The translations under genes were made by a program, and so were the position numbers. This document shows, one piece after another, positions 9,464 through 18,400 of a DNA stretch of 28,110 bases. Within the stretch, counting starts at the first letter, position 1. Each line of letters begins with the position of its first letter. Origin of the DNA: a virus. The DNA lies in IMG/VR virus record IMGVR_UViG_3300032246_000351, positions 1 to 28,110 of that record; one strand, given 5' to 3'. The notes under the pieces were generated by a model. It did not search any database. It was not told the origin of the DNA and saw only the letters and a program-made list of their open reading frames with translations.

Positions 9464-10660
9464 TTATTGGAATGTAAGGTTCTGAACAGCTATCTCTCCC
9501 ACATAGTCAGCAGCGTTACCGAATGATGACGCTGTGTTTGTTAATTCGATGTAACCATAACGAGTCATAAATGACACGACTGGTTCGAATGTTGATGGAT
9601 CTAGAACAACACCACTGCTCATCAATGGAATGTATGGGCAATAGAATGCTGCTGCATCAGTTTCTGATGAACCTTTGTAACCAACCAATACTGGTTGTGT
9701 ATCAGGTGCATAGCTGTTTACGAATACACGCATAGCGCCATTCAATGTACCAACGAACTTAGTGTTAGTTGGAGCTTCGAATGTACCTTCTGTTGTACGA
9801 GCAAACGCTGAAGTAGTTGCAGATTGCAATACTGTCAATGATGCTGGAGATACAACAGCCCAGTTACCAGCACCACGACGGGTACGTTGAGCGATCAAGT
9901 TAGCAACACGGTTGATAAGAACAGCTAGAGCAGCGTGTTCGTCACCAACGTATGTAGCTGTACCGGATACAGTAGCTTGGTTGTATGTGTACTCAGTTGT
10001 AGCTAATGTAGCAAGAGACAATAGAATTTCTTGGTCGATTTCAGCAGTAATTTCTTGTGCTAATGCGGCCATGATTTCTGCTTCAACGTCAATCCCGTGT
10101 TGTGATTGTGCGTCTTGAGCAGCTTCGAATGTCCAACGTGCTTGTAACTTACGTGACTTAGCTTCAACAGCTTGACGCAAGATTTGTACACTGATTTGCT
10201 TACCACCGTTACCTTCAAGCGCAGCAGTATCGTTACCAGTATAGTAACTTGTGCTTGTATCAGCTTGAGGTGTACGTGAATATGCTTGAGCAATCAAGAA
10301 TGGACTTAATGCTTCTTGACCAGCTGTAACGCTAGTTTGTGCAGCACTGTTGTCTGTTAATGATTGAGCATAACGAACACGTAATGTGTGGATCTGACCA
10401 ACTGGGCCTGTCATTGGCTGAACGCCTACCAATTCGTTAGCGATAACGGTTGGCATGACACGACGGATAACTGGAAGAATCACACGGTTTAATGTAGCGA
10501 TGTTACCAGCAGTTGTTGTACCGGCTGAACTTTCAGCAAGTAGTTGCTTTTTGGTGTTTTCTAAGATAACACCCATTGTTGAACGGCGAGTTCCTTTTAG
10601 ACCTTCTAACAGGGCTTCCTTGGTCTCGTTCCAACGGCCTTCTAATAATACTTTTGACAT
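9464..10660 (-). CDS. gp23: Major capsid protein (T4 gp23 family)
   Basis: 398-residue major head protein that forms the hexamers of the capsid. Its place directly after prohead protease and scaffold genes and the sequence pattern (LENTKKQLLAES near the N-terminus, 'TLNRVILPVIRRVMPTVIANELVGVQPMTGPVGQIHTLR', 'RYGYIELTN' near the end) fit gp23. The T4 protein is 521 residues, so this is a compact version. Residues 41-43 read L-A-E, matching the (L/I)-x-E cleavage preference of T4 gp21, so removal of an N-terminal propeptide of about 43 residues is likely (inference). The start has a strong AGGAGA site and two TATAAAT-like late boxes upstream, as expected for the most abundant late protein. No separate gp24 vertex gene is seen in the window. 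Confidence 0.95.
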   Translation of the reverse strand: MSKVLLEGRWNETKEALLEGLKGTRRSTMGVILENTKKQLLAESSAGTTTAGNIATLNRVILPVIRRVMPTVIANELVGVQPMTGPVGQIHTLRVRYAQSLTDNSAAQTSVTAGQEALSPFLIAQAYSRTPQADTSTSYYTGNDTAALEGNGGKQISVQILRQAVEAKSRKLQARWTFEAAQDAQSQHGIDVEAEIMAALAQEITAEIDQEILLSLATLATTEYTYNQATVSGTATYVGDEHAALAVLINRVANLIAQRTRRGAGNWAVVSPASLTVLQSATTSAFARTTEGTFEAPTNTKFVGTLNGAMRVFVNSYAPDTQPVLVGYKGSSETDAAAFYCPYIPLMSSGVVLDPSTFEPVVSFMTRYGYIELTNTASSFGNAADYVGEIAVQNLTFQ

Positions 10661-10673
10661 TTTATATTCTCCT

Positions 10674-10691
10674 AATTTATGTCGATTTATA
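10674..10691 (-). promoter_or_regulatory. Tandem late promoter-like boxes upstream of gp23
   Basis: The minus strand reads CTATAAATCGACATAAATTA just before the AGGAGA ribosome binding site. The first box (TATAAATC, 10684-10691) overlaps the gp22 stop codon; the second (CATAAATT, 10674-10681) follows at once. Either could drive a gp23-only transcript. Confidence 0.5.
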
Positions 10692-11787
10692 GCCCTGCCA
10701 GGCGTTTGATATCGATAACGTTATCACGTTGTTCCATATCTACTTCTTGTGGTTTGGCAGATTTATCACCAGTAACTTCTTGAACACTTTCACGGAGCAT
10801 AGGCTTAGTAGCTTTCTTCTCTGTTCCGTTGTTTAGAACTGCTGGTAGATACTTATCGAAAGTGCTTTGCAACTTTGGTGTTTGCACACTTTCTAGTAAG
10901 TCCTTCATTACAGATGCTTTCTCTGCGTTTAATGGAGCAAGTAAATCACTCATCATTTTTTCACGCTGATTAGACTCTTTAATAATACGAACTTCACGTT
11001 CCTTAGATTCAATCAATTTTTTACTTTGATTGAGTACTGTCATGGATTCGGCTAATTGTTGGTCTTTCAATTGTAGAGCATTCATTAGTTTACGTGTTTC
11101 AGCTTTATCATTTAAATGAGTAACACTAAACTCGCTTGCGAAACTTTCAAATATTCTACGTCCAAAATTGTTCTCACGAGCAACCTTGATATCTTCCTTC
11201 AACTGTCCTAATTCACCCTTTAGATGTGATGTTACAACGGTGTTCAATCTCTTAGCAGATTCAGTCACGAAACGTGATTTTAATCTTTCTAATTGTTGAC
11301 GACCTTCTGCAACTAACTTAACCTTAGCTTCTACAACGGCTTGTTTGTCTTGTGTGAATTCTTTAATTTCACGTGCTAGTGCATGAACAATAAATTGTTC
11401 AAGTTTTTGCTGACTTTCCATTTGTAGTTTGCGTTCGCTACGTAATTCTTTAATTTCTTCAGCTAGTTTAGTAACCATAAAATCATTGAATTTTGTTGCG
11501 CTTTCACGCAATTGTTGTTTAGCTTGTACGCGGTCTTCGTTCATTGCCTGTCTTTCAGATTGAAATTCTTGAATTTCTTCTGATAAACTTTCTGTAACCA
11601 TTTTATCTAGGGCTTCTACCATCACGATTCTGTCATGTTCATAACGTTGTGCGAATTCTTCACGTAATTCAACACGTACTTGCTCACGTGCCTCTTGTAA
11701 CTTAGATTCCCATGCTTCATTTAGAGCCTGGCCTACATCTTCGTTAATAAGTCCACTTTCAAGTAATGGCTTGATAGCATCAAACAT
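10687..11787 (-). CDS. gp22: Prohead core scaffold protein (T4 gp22 family)
   Basis: 366-residue, strongly charged, almost entirely helical protein between the protease and the capsid gene, the position of gp22, the main internal scaffold degraded during head maturation. About residues 55-190 contain roughly four imperfect coiled-coil repeats around 'F(M)V..LAEEIKEL..ER' and 'FIVHALAREIKEFTQDK'. They lead into the segment 'VARENNFGRRIFESFASEF', which I recall as a gp22 hallmark in aquatic T4-like phages. T4 gp22 is 269 residues, so this one is extended by the repeats. The ribosome binding site AAGGGGAA precedes the ATG; the start lies 13 bases after the gp21 stop. No late box is seen, so it is probably read from upstream. 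Confidence 0.9.
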   Translation of the reverse strand: MFDAIKPLLESGLINEDVGQALNEAWESKLQEAREQVRVELREEFAQRYEHDRIVMVEALDKMVTESLSEEIQEFQSERQAMNEDRVQAKQQLRESATKFNDFMVTKLAEEIKELRSERKLQMESQQKLEQFIVHALAREIKEFTQDKQAVVEAKVKLVAEGRQQLERLKSRFVTESAKRLNTVVTSHLKGELGQLKEDIKVARENNFGRRIFESFASEFSVTHLNDKAETRKLMNALQLKDQQLAESMTVLNQSKKLIESKEREVRIIKESNQREKMMSDLLAPLNAEKASVMKDLLESVQTPKLQSTFDKYLPAVLNNGTEKKATKPMLRESVQEVTGDKSAKPQEVDMEQRDNVIDIKRLAGL

Positions 11788-11799
11788 GCTGTTTCCCCT

Positions 11800-12441
11800 T
11801 TATTTAATTTTGAGATCATTGATGAGGCGCATTACTTCCTCCTTCAAATATTTCTCTACTTTCTTGTTGCCCTGAGCATCTTTTGCTAAATCCAACAATC
11901 TATAACCATGACGCATATTCATCATGCCTTCATATATTGCTTTAGGATAAGCATTAGGTGCACTTGGTTGTGCAACAATATCCACGGTGACTATTTCAAA
12001 GTCACTTACTTTGCCGCTCATGTCGTCCACGTTACCGCTACCACGACTTGATACGCCGAGTTTCACACCACTCTCCAACATAGTAGACACTAATTGTCCC
12101 ATTGGGGTTGGTAAAATCTTTAATTTGCCAAATCCATTGGCGCCGTCCATCCACATGTTTGTAATCATATGTGATACACGGTCTAAATTAATCTTTAAGT
12201 CATCAGGGTGATCTACTTCACCTAAAACTGAATGACCTTCTTGAATCTGTTGATTAAGCTGTTCTACGGCACTTTCAATTTCAGAAACAGGGTAAACACG
12301 CTCATTTGCGTTCTTTACCCCGCCCTGAATGAATATCCCTTTCATATAAAGGGACTTCAAGCCGCTATCACCTTCTTTTACCGATTCAACAACAATGCTG
12401 GCACGGTCAAAAGTTAAGTGCTCCTTGAGATACAAAGCCAT
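11800..12441 (-). CDS. gp21: Prohead core protease (T4 gp21 family, peptidase S77/U9)
   Basis: 213-residue serine protease that cleaves scaffold and capsid proteins inside the prohead. Visible features: an N-terminal strand (LYMKGIFIQGG), NERVYP at 46-51, the catalytic His in GEVDHP (H78), and the catalytic Ser in the GVSSRG loop (S131/S132), followed by the 'VDIVAQPSAPNA' segment common in viral prohead proteases. Length matches T4 gp21 (212). It sits between gp67-like and gp22 genes as in T4. A GAGAGA site lies just before the ATG, 13 bases from the previous stop. Confidence 0.94.
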   Translation of the reverse strand: MALYLKEHLTFDRASIVVESVKEGDSGLKSLYMKGIFIQGGVKNANERVYPVSEIESAVEQLNQQIQEGHSVLGEVDHPDDLKINLDRVSHMITNMWMDGANGFGKLKILPTPMGQLVSTMLESGVKLGVSSRGSGNVDDMSGKVSDFEIVTVDIVAQPSAPNAYPKAIYEGMMNMRHGYRLLDLAKDAQGNKKVEKYLKEEVMRLINDLKIK

Positions 12442-12454
12442 TCTCTCAGATTCC

Positions 12455-13273
12455 TTATATTCTACGCTTTACTGTCTTGCGTGATTCAGCTACAGGGCTC
12501 TTGGTGTTTGTACCACTAGCTTGTGACTTAGATGGAGCAGGAGCCTTCTCTAAGTCAGCGTTGTTTTGTGCAGGAGAGTTTTTAAATGATCCAGCACCTT
12601 TTACTTGTGACTCGCCTTTTGAGTAGAAGTTGCTAGGTCCTTTAGGACTTGTAGGAACTGACTCACTTGCGCCACTGAACTTTACTGGACGACTATCCAT
12701 TCCAGCTTGTCCACTGTTTTGTAAACTTGTGCTTTTTGTGTTTTGACCATTGTCACCATGAGTTACAGAAACTTTCTTTAGTGTAATTGCTTCCATCATA
12801 GCTTCTTCGTCATCACCCATAGCCATTTCTTCGTCACCCATAGCCATTTCGTCATCAGCATCTGCCATGTCATCATCGGCCATTTCGTCATCATTGTTGC
12901 CCATGATTTCTTCGAATTCAGCCATCAACTGGTCTAACTTATCTTCAATGCTTACTAAACGATCTTCGACACCTTCTTCACCCATGTCATCGTCACCTTC
13001 AATGTCAATGATATCTTCGTCACCATCATCATCAAAGTCAATTTCGTCATCTTCTTCTTCGGTCATGCCTTCTTCTTCAGCACTGATTTCGTCCATCATC
13101 TCACCTACTGGGCCGCCTGGGTCGTTCATGCCTTCATCCATTTCATCGTTCATTATATCTTCATAGATTTCGCGGCTTTTTTCAACTACGATATCGTGGA
13201 ATAATGCACGGGCTTGTTCTTCGTTCTCATTGATAATCAAATCAATAAGTTGTTCAAATTTTTTGTGATCCAT
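12455..13273 (-). CDS. gp67: Acidic prohead core protein (T4 gp67-like)
   Basis: 272 residues, much longer than T4 gp67 (80). The N-terminal 45 residues (...QLIDLIINENEEQARALFHDIVVEKS...) resemble the short helical start of gp67, and, as in T4, an extremely Asp/Glu-rich stretch follows (about residues 50-160) with Met-rich micro-repeats such as MADDDMADADDEMAMGDEE. The C-terminal 110 residues switch to a basic, Ser/Lys/Asn-rich disordered tail ending in KRRI. A role in the prohead core is inferred from position and composition. A strong AGGAGAA site and a CTAAATAA late-like box precede it. Assignment to gp67 is likely; what the basic tail does is unknown. Confidence 0.75.
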   Translation of the reverse strand: MDHKKFEQLIDLIINENEEQARALFHDIVVEKSREIYEDIMNDEMDEGMNDPGGPVGEMMDEISAEEEGMTEEEDDEIDFDDDGDEDIIDIEGDDDMGEEGVEDRLVSIEDKLDQLMAEFEEIMGNNDDEMADDDMADADDEMAMGDEEMAMGDDEEAMMEAITLKKVSVTHGDNGQNTKSTSLQNSGQAGMDSRPVKFSGASESVPTSPKGPSNFYSKGESQVKGAGSFKNSPAQNNADLEKAPAPSKSQASGTNTKSPVAESRKTVKRRI

Positions 13274-13306
13274 TGTATGTTTCTCCTAAGTAATGGCTTT
13301 GTAGAT

Positions 13307-13314
13307 TTATTTAG
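13307..13314 (-). promoter_or_regulatory. Late promoter-like box upstream of the gp67-like gene
   Basis: The minus strand reads CACTAAATAAATC, 33 bases before the ATG and upstream of the AGGAG site. It is a weaker match to the window's TAAATAC consensus. Confidence 0.4.
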
Positions 13315-13380
13315 TGAGTATTCACCAAATGTGTGCTATAAGCACGTATTTTTTACGTTTTTAGGAGAACTATAGAAATT

Positions 13381-13608
13381 TTACGCTGGTGGAGCGCCGG
13401 CTTCGGGCTTAACACCATATTGTTCGTGTACTTTTTTGATGTACTTTGCTTTTTCAAAATTACGAACATCTAACATTTTTCTAAGTTTGCGTATTTGTCT
13501 TAGTGTTAGTTTTGTCTTGCGACTTTCTTTCCACTTTGGTTTGCTGTTGTCCGCTTCGGTATCTTGGTAGCCCTCTACGGCGGGGTTAAACATTTCAAAG
13601 AGTTTCAT
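13381..13608 (-). CDS. Small basic protein of the head operon, unknown function
   Basis: 75 residues with a basic central helix pair (KLTLRQIRKLRKMLDVRNFEKAKYI) and a Pro/Ala tail. I do not recognise a family. It sits between portal and gp67-like genes, where T4 places only prohead core genes (67, 68), so a role in core or portal assembly is plausible but unproven. It does not resemble T4 gp68 by eye. The ATG is 16 bases after the gp20 stop, and a perfect GATAAATAC late box fills that gap, leaving no ribosome binding site. Confidence 0.7.
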   Translation of the reverse strand: MKLFEMFNPAVEGYQDTEADNSKPKWKESRKTKLTLRQIRKLRKMLDVRNFEKAKYIKKVHEQYGVKPEAGAPPA

Positions 13609-13614
13609 AGATAT

Positions 13615-13623
13615 GTATTTATC
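13615..13623 (-). promoter_or_regulatory. Late promoter-like box between gp20 and the 75-residue gene
   Basis: The minus strand reads GATAAATACATATCTATG, with the box directly following the gp20 stop codon and ending six bases before the next ATG. At T4 spacing, transcription would start about 2 bases before that ATG. Confidence 0.5.
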
Positions 13624-15426
13624 TTACATTGCATTACCGGTAGGGGCAGGCATTCCACCAGGTGTGTTTCCAGCATCTGTGACAGGACCAGCAACTTCTG
13701 GTCCACCTGCTGCTGCTGCACCTTCTTCTGGGGCGTTTTCAATATTATCTGCTGTCTCTAGGTCACTATCTATGTCACCTGCACTAACGCCAATGTTACG
13801 TAGATCGCTACTTTCTGGCTCAACTTCAGTTTCTTTGCCGTTTTCTTCACGCCACATTTTCTCGTTCTTGTTGATTTCTTCTTCACTCAAGCCCAAGAAT
13901 CGTTCTAGTGCAAAACGTTTACTCATGTAAGGGAATGCTTCCATAGCACTAAACGTAGTAACACGGGCAGTATCTAACTCACTTTGACGATAAGCAGCAA
14001 AGTTTTGAGGTGGATTAAACTCTAATGTGAATAGTCCACTGTCAATATTGAACCCTCTCCAACGCAAGAATAACTTGAATTCTTCATCTAATTTGTGGCT
14101 CAAATACTTCTGTAGTCGTTCGCAATATTGATTGAAACGGAACTCTTGAATCATAGCAGTTCCAACACGACCGTCGCTTAATGGAGTAGTGTTGTCATCA
14201 GGACCAGTGGGCAAGTAACTACTTGGGACACGCAAACCACGTGCTAATCTGTTATTGAAATACTTTAAGTCATCAATTTCACCAAGATTTTGTCCACCGG
14301 GTAATACTTCAACACTACTACCACGACCATCAGCAGTGACTGGGAAGAAATAATCTTCGTTCATACTTAATGGATTGTATGTAGCATCAACAATAGCTGA
14401 ACCACCATGAACTGATGGAATACGTCTTTGATGTATCTCATTCTTAATACGTTCAACGAAAGCCATAGCCAAATGACTTGGCATGTTACCAACGTCAATC
14501 TTAAACATTCTACGTTCTGGAGCACGTTGTACACGATAGATTAATACCGCATCTTCTAATAATTCTTTTTGCTTGTAAACTTTGAAAATGTTTTCTAAGA
14601 TGCTTTGACCAAAAGGCCAAAAGCGATCTAGTCCTTCAGTTAAACTCAAGTGAACAATGTGTTTAGCATCAATTGCACTTTCGCTTTGTCCTAATGTGAA
14701 ACGACTACCGGTAGTGTTGTAGGGCATACTTGGAACAGTATAACCGCCACCACCACCGCCTCCTGAGCCGCCACCTGTACCACCTAAACCAGTTGCTGGA
14801 TTAGCAGCAAAGTCTGAATTAGTTTTCTGTGCGACAGTAAGATTCTGTAAATTAATGTTAATGTCTTTGATAACATACTGTTCTGGCTTCTTGCCTTCAC
14901 TTTCATTAACAATAACTTTAATAACTTTTGTATTATCAATCCAATATAACTTAAAGTTTTCTGGATCACGAACAAAAACTTGATCTCCATACTTGATAGT
15001 ATTACGGAAGATTTTGAATGTTCTTGTTCCAAATTCGTTTAGTTTACACCATTGTTGTAGTTGTGTCTTAAGCAATTCTACTTCGTGAGGAGTTGGGTCC
15101 TCAGTGAATGCTAAGTTAAATGGTGTATCGTTGTGTTCGTTTTTCTGTGTGCTGAATTCACTAATGATATCTAAACATGCGTTAATTTCAGCATCAACGT
15201 CCATCATTTCATATTGGTTATAGCGTTCAATACGATTTGGGTGACCTGTATAGACTTCTGGAAGTCTACTCATGTAGTTTTTATAACCCATCTCGTGGTT
15301 ATTCCAGCCACCGGTACTTGAACCATTTTGTCCAGGACTACCATTCCAGGCACCACTATTACTATTTCCACCACCAATTGGGCTGGAGATACCACTTTTA
15401 TTCGTAAAACGTTTTTTGTAGGTCAT
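13624..15426 (-). CDS. gp20: Portal vertex protein (T4 gp20 family)
   Basis: 600-residue portal subunit; twelve copies form the DNA-entry vertex and start head assembly. Family features: 'RIERYNQYEMMDVDAEINACLDIISEFST' near residue 70, 'ALIYRVQRAPERRMFKIDVGNMP'-type segment near 300 (here VLIYRVQRAPERR), 'GRGSSVEVLPGGQNLGEIDDLKYF', and 'RLARGLRVPSSYL'. The first 40 residues are Gly/Ser/Asn-rich and a Gly-rich loop (GGTGGGSGGGGGGGY) interrupts the protein near residue 225; both are probably disordered insertions. Length is close to T4 gp20 (524) plus these. A late box lies 12 bases upstream; no ribosome binding site is visible. Confidence 0.95.
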   Translation of the reverse strand: MTYKKRFTNKSGISSPIGGGNSNSGAWNGSPGQNGSSTGGWNNHEMGYKNYMSRLPEVYTGHPNRIERYNQYEMMDVDAEINACLDIISEFSTQKNEHNDTPFNLAFTEDPTPHEVELLKTQLQQWCKLNEFGTRTFKIFRNTIKYGDQVFVRDPENFKLYWIDNTKVIKVIVNESEGKKPEQYVIKDININLQNLTVAQKTNSDFAANPATGLGGTGGGSGGGGGGGYTVPSMPYNTTGSRFTLGQSESAIDAKHIVHLSLTEGLDRFWPFGQSILENIFKVYKQKELLEDAVLIYRVQRAPERRMFKIDVGNMPSHLAMAFVERIKNEIHQRRIPSVHGGSAIVDATYNPLSMNEDYFFPVTADGRGSSVEVLPGGQNLGEIDDLKYFNNRLARGLRVPSSYLPTGPDDNTTPLSDGRVGTAMIQEFRFNQYCERLQKYLSHKLDEEFKLFLRWRGFNIDSGLFTLEFNPPQNFAAYRQSELDTARVTTFSAMEAFPYMSKRFALERFLGLSEEEINKNEKMWREENGKETEVEPESSDLRNIGVSAGDIDSDLETADNIENAPEEGAAAAGGPEVAGPVTDAGNTPGGMPAPTGNAM

Positions 15427-15437
15427 AATATTATCTA

Positions 15438-15445
15438 GTATTTAG
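15438..15445 (-). promoter_or_regulatory. Late promoter-like box upstream of gp20
   Basis: The minus strand reads GCTAAATACTAG, matching T4-type TATAAATACTA except at one base. The predicted start of transcription is about 7 bases before the gp20 ATG. Confidence 0.55.
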
Positions 15446-15447
15446 CG

Positions 15448-18400
15448 TTAAACCTTAGAATACATTAATAATTTTGATTGTGTGTCATTGCTATCGCTAA
15501 GTTTTGAAATCATAGTATCTAATTTTTCAGCAAGCATTTCCATAACATCAGTATTCATTGAATAAATTTCTTTGATAGTGTCGCTAGTTGATGATGAAGA
15601 TGATGCACTTGCAGATTCCATTGAGGCTGCAGGAGTTTTGCCTAATTGTTCCAAAATACTATTAGGTGATAGTGGGGATATTATTTCGTTGCCGTGTAGT
15701 GTAGCAGGATAACCAGAATTTGGACCATCTACTATACCTCCTTTTTCTGCTGATATTGCTTTGGATCCCAAATCGTCAAACTGTGATGCTTTTCTAAATT
15801 GTTCTTGTAAATGTGATCCTTCTTTATCAAAATCTGATGCTTTGTGTCCTAATCCAGCAACAGTGTTTAATACATATTTTAATGCAGCATTAGAATCCGT
15901 CATGGAATTTAAATCTTTTAGTGCAGTAGATTTTCCACCTCTAGTAGAAAACAAGTAACCTGCAAGAGCAGCAGATGCACCAGAAAAATCTTCTGCCACT
16001 TGATCAGGATCTTTCACAAAGTCTTTGCCAACTTCTTTTCCAACTTTTTCGTATACTGATCTACCTGTTATTCCAATAAACCCACGACCACGATATTTGT
16101 AAGCATCACCTGGATTTTTATTTGTACCCAATCCACCATAAACATAATCAAAGAATTCTTCATCTCCTTTACTCCAAGCAGCGTTCAATGCATCTGCGGG
16201 AACGCCGGTATCTCCAAATCCTTTCTCTTTTGCTACTCTGCCACCTGGTTTTAATTGAGGGAAAACTTTCCAAATATAATCTAGACCTTTACCTGCTAAT
16301 GTTTTCAGATAAGCAGCAGCGCCTGATTCTTTTGCCGATGGATCTAACCCTGACTCTTTTGCAGCCGTTTGAACAATGGCTTTCTTTGCCACTGGGTTCG
16401 TAATACCATACTTGTCTAATTCATTGGCCAGTTTAGCTGCATTTCCAGTCATGTCAACTTTTCCTGACTTACTTTTTTCTGCTGTAGGAATCTTTCCCGC
16501 GGTTGACGGTGGTGCTCCGCCTCCGCCACCGCCTCCAGATATGGGCGCAGATGATGCTGCGGCTGCTGCAGGTGCTCCACCTCCACCTCCGCCACCTCCA
16601 CCTCCGCCCCTTCCACCACCGCCACCTGCGGATGCTGCCGGTGCTGCTGATTTAGCTGCTGCTGCAGGTGCTCCGCCACCGCCACCTGCGGATGCTGCAG
16701 GTGCTCCGCCACCGCCACCTGCGGATGCTGCCGGTGCTGCTGATTTAGCTGCTGCTGCAGGTGCTCCGCCACCACCGCCTCCACCAGAAGGTGCTGCAGG
16801 TGCTGCTGATTTAGCTGCTGCTGCAGGTGCTCCGCCTCCACCGCCTCCACCAGAAGGTGCTGCAGGTGCTCCGCCTCCACCGCCTCCACCAGACGGTGCT
16901 GCTGCTGATGCTGCTGCAGGTGCTCCGCCACCAGCCCCACCGCCAGACGATGATGCAGGTGCTCCGCCGCCACCTCTACTTGCAGGAGCTGTACCTCCTT
17001 TTAGACCTGATGAAAAAGAAGCAAAGGCTTCTGCCATTTCTTTTGTCTTTTTAGGGTCAATATCAAGTTTAGAAAAATCAACAAATTTTTGTATAATGTC
17101 TTTTTGACCAAATAGTTTTCCTATACCATCACCAATGTTACCAATTGTATTACCTATTGCAGCAGATGCTTGACCTACACCTCCCATAGCAAATGCTGCG
17201 CTAAATGCACTAAATGCTTCAGCATTTGATTTTACTTTAGGCCCATCTATGTCAAGTTTAGAGAATTCAACTAATTTATCTATTGGTGTTTTGCCACCGA
17301 AGAAAGCAGTTAAGCCCTCAGACATATTACCAATGATGCCACCTATACCTGCTGCTGCTCCACCTGCACCAAATACTGCCAATCCTTGACCTAATCCGAT
17401 CATACCGTCACCGGCATCTTTTAGTTTAGCACCATCTAATTTTTCAAAACTTTGGATACCTTCCATTAATGTTGGCAATGTTTTTCCCAGTATCCAACTT
17501 GCACCTGCAATGCCTGCGCCTATTGTAGCAATCATTGCTGCGATTGAGGCACCCAATGTTGTTGCACCAAGAAGAACCATTGGATTAGCAAATGCTTTCA
17601 AGAAGCCAGCAGCACCTTCACCCACTCCTGTTCCTAGTTTAGCTAATGCAGGGCCTGCATCGCCAATCATAGACATTACTTTGCTTCCACCAGCACCGCC
17701 TGGTGCGGCAGCGCCTGCCATACTGCTCATTGCAGCAGTACCGGCTTGTTTTTTCATATGTGATTGTAATGCTGCTCCTGCTAATGCTTTACCATTTTTT
17801 CCTGTTGGCACTGTTGAAGCAGCGGTTGAAGCAACTGAAGAACCGGCAGTTTTTGCTACGTCTGGTAATGATGATGCTCCTTTACCAAATACACCTTTAA
17901 TACCTTCTTTCAGTCCACCGGCTGAGCCAGCAACTGCCTTGACTGTTAAAACTGACAAGGCAGTTGCTGCAAATATACCTATTGCTGCTGTAGCCGTTGC
18001 TAAATTAAAACCAAATCCTTGAAGTAATGGATTTGTTGCTGCTAGTGCTTCGTCAAATGCCACTGTAGTTTTAATCGTAGCAGTAGTTACCGCGTTTCTA
18101 GCTTTTTCTGCATTATCTTCTGCTGACTTGCCGCCTGCTGTTTTATCTCCCTCAACAACACCTTTCACTGAATCTGTAGCTGATTTATTTCTATCAACGT
18201 CACTTGTTCCAGCAGTCATACCTGTTCGTGTTACAGATTCTTGCTCTAATCCAACTTGTTTACCTAACTCTGCGCCTCCGTATTGTAATGCCGTACCAAG
18301 CTGATTTATTTTTTCACTTTGCTTTCCCTTAAAAGATTCAGTAAATTCTGCTGCACCTTCTCTAGCTTGTTCTTTGGTTTTACCTTTAAATCCCTTTTGA

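Noticed and set aside
13333-13354. Plus-strand hairpin GTGCT-ATA-AGCAC followed by a T-rich run
   Set aside because: It looks like a small terminator, but no plus-strand gene precedes it, and read in the direction of the head genes it has no T-tract.
16376-17107. Long plus-strand proline-rich frame opposite the tape-measure linker
   Set aside because: It is the complement of Gly/Ala/Pro repeat codons, which rarely form stops on either strand. The minus frame has the conserved domains and is the real gene.
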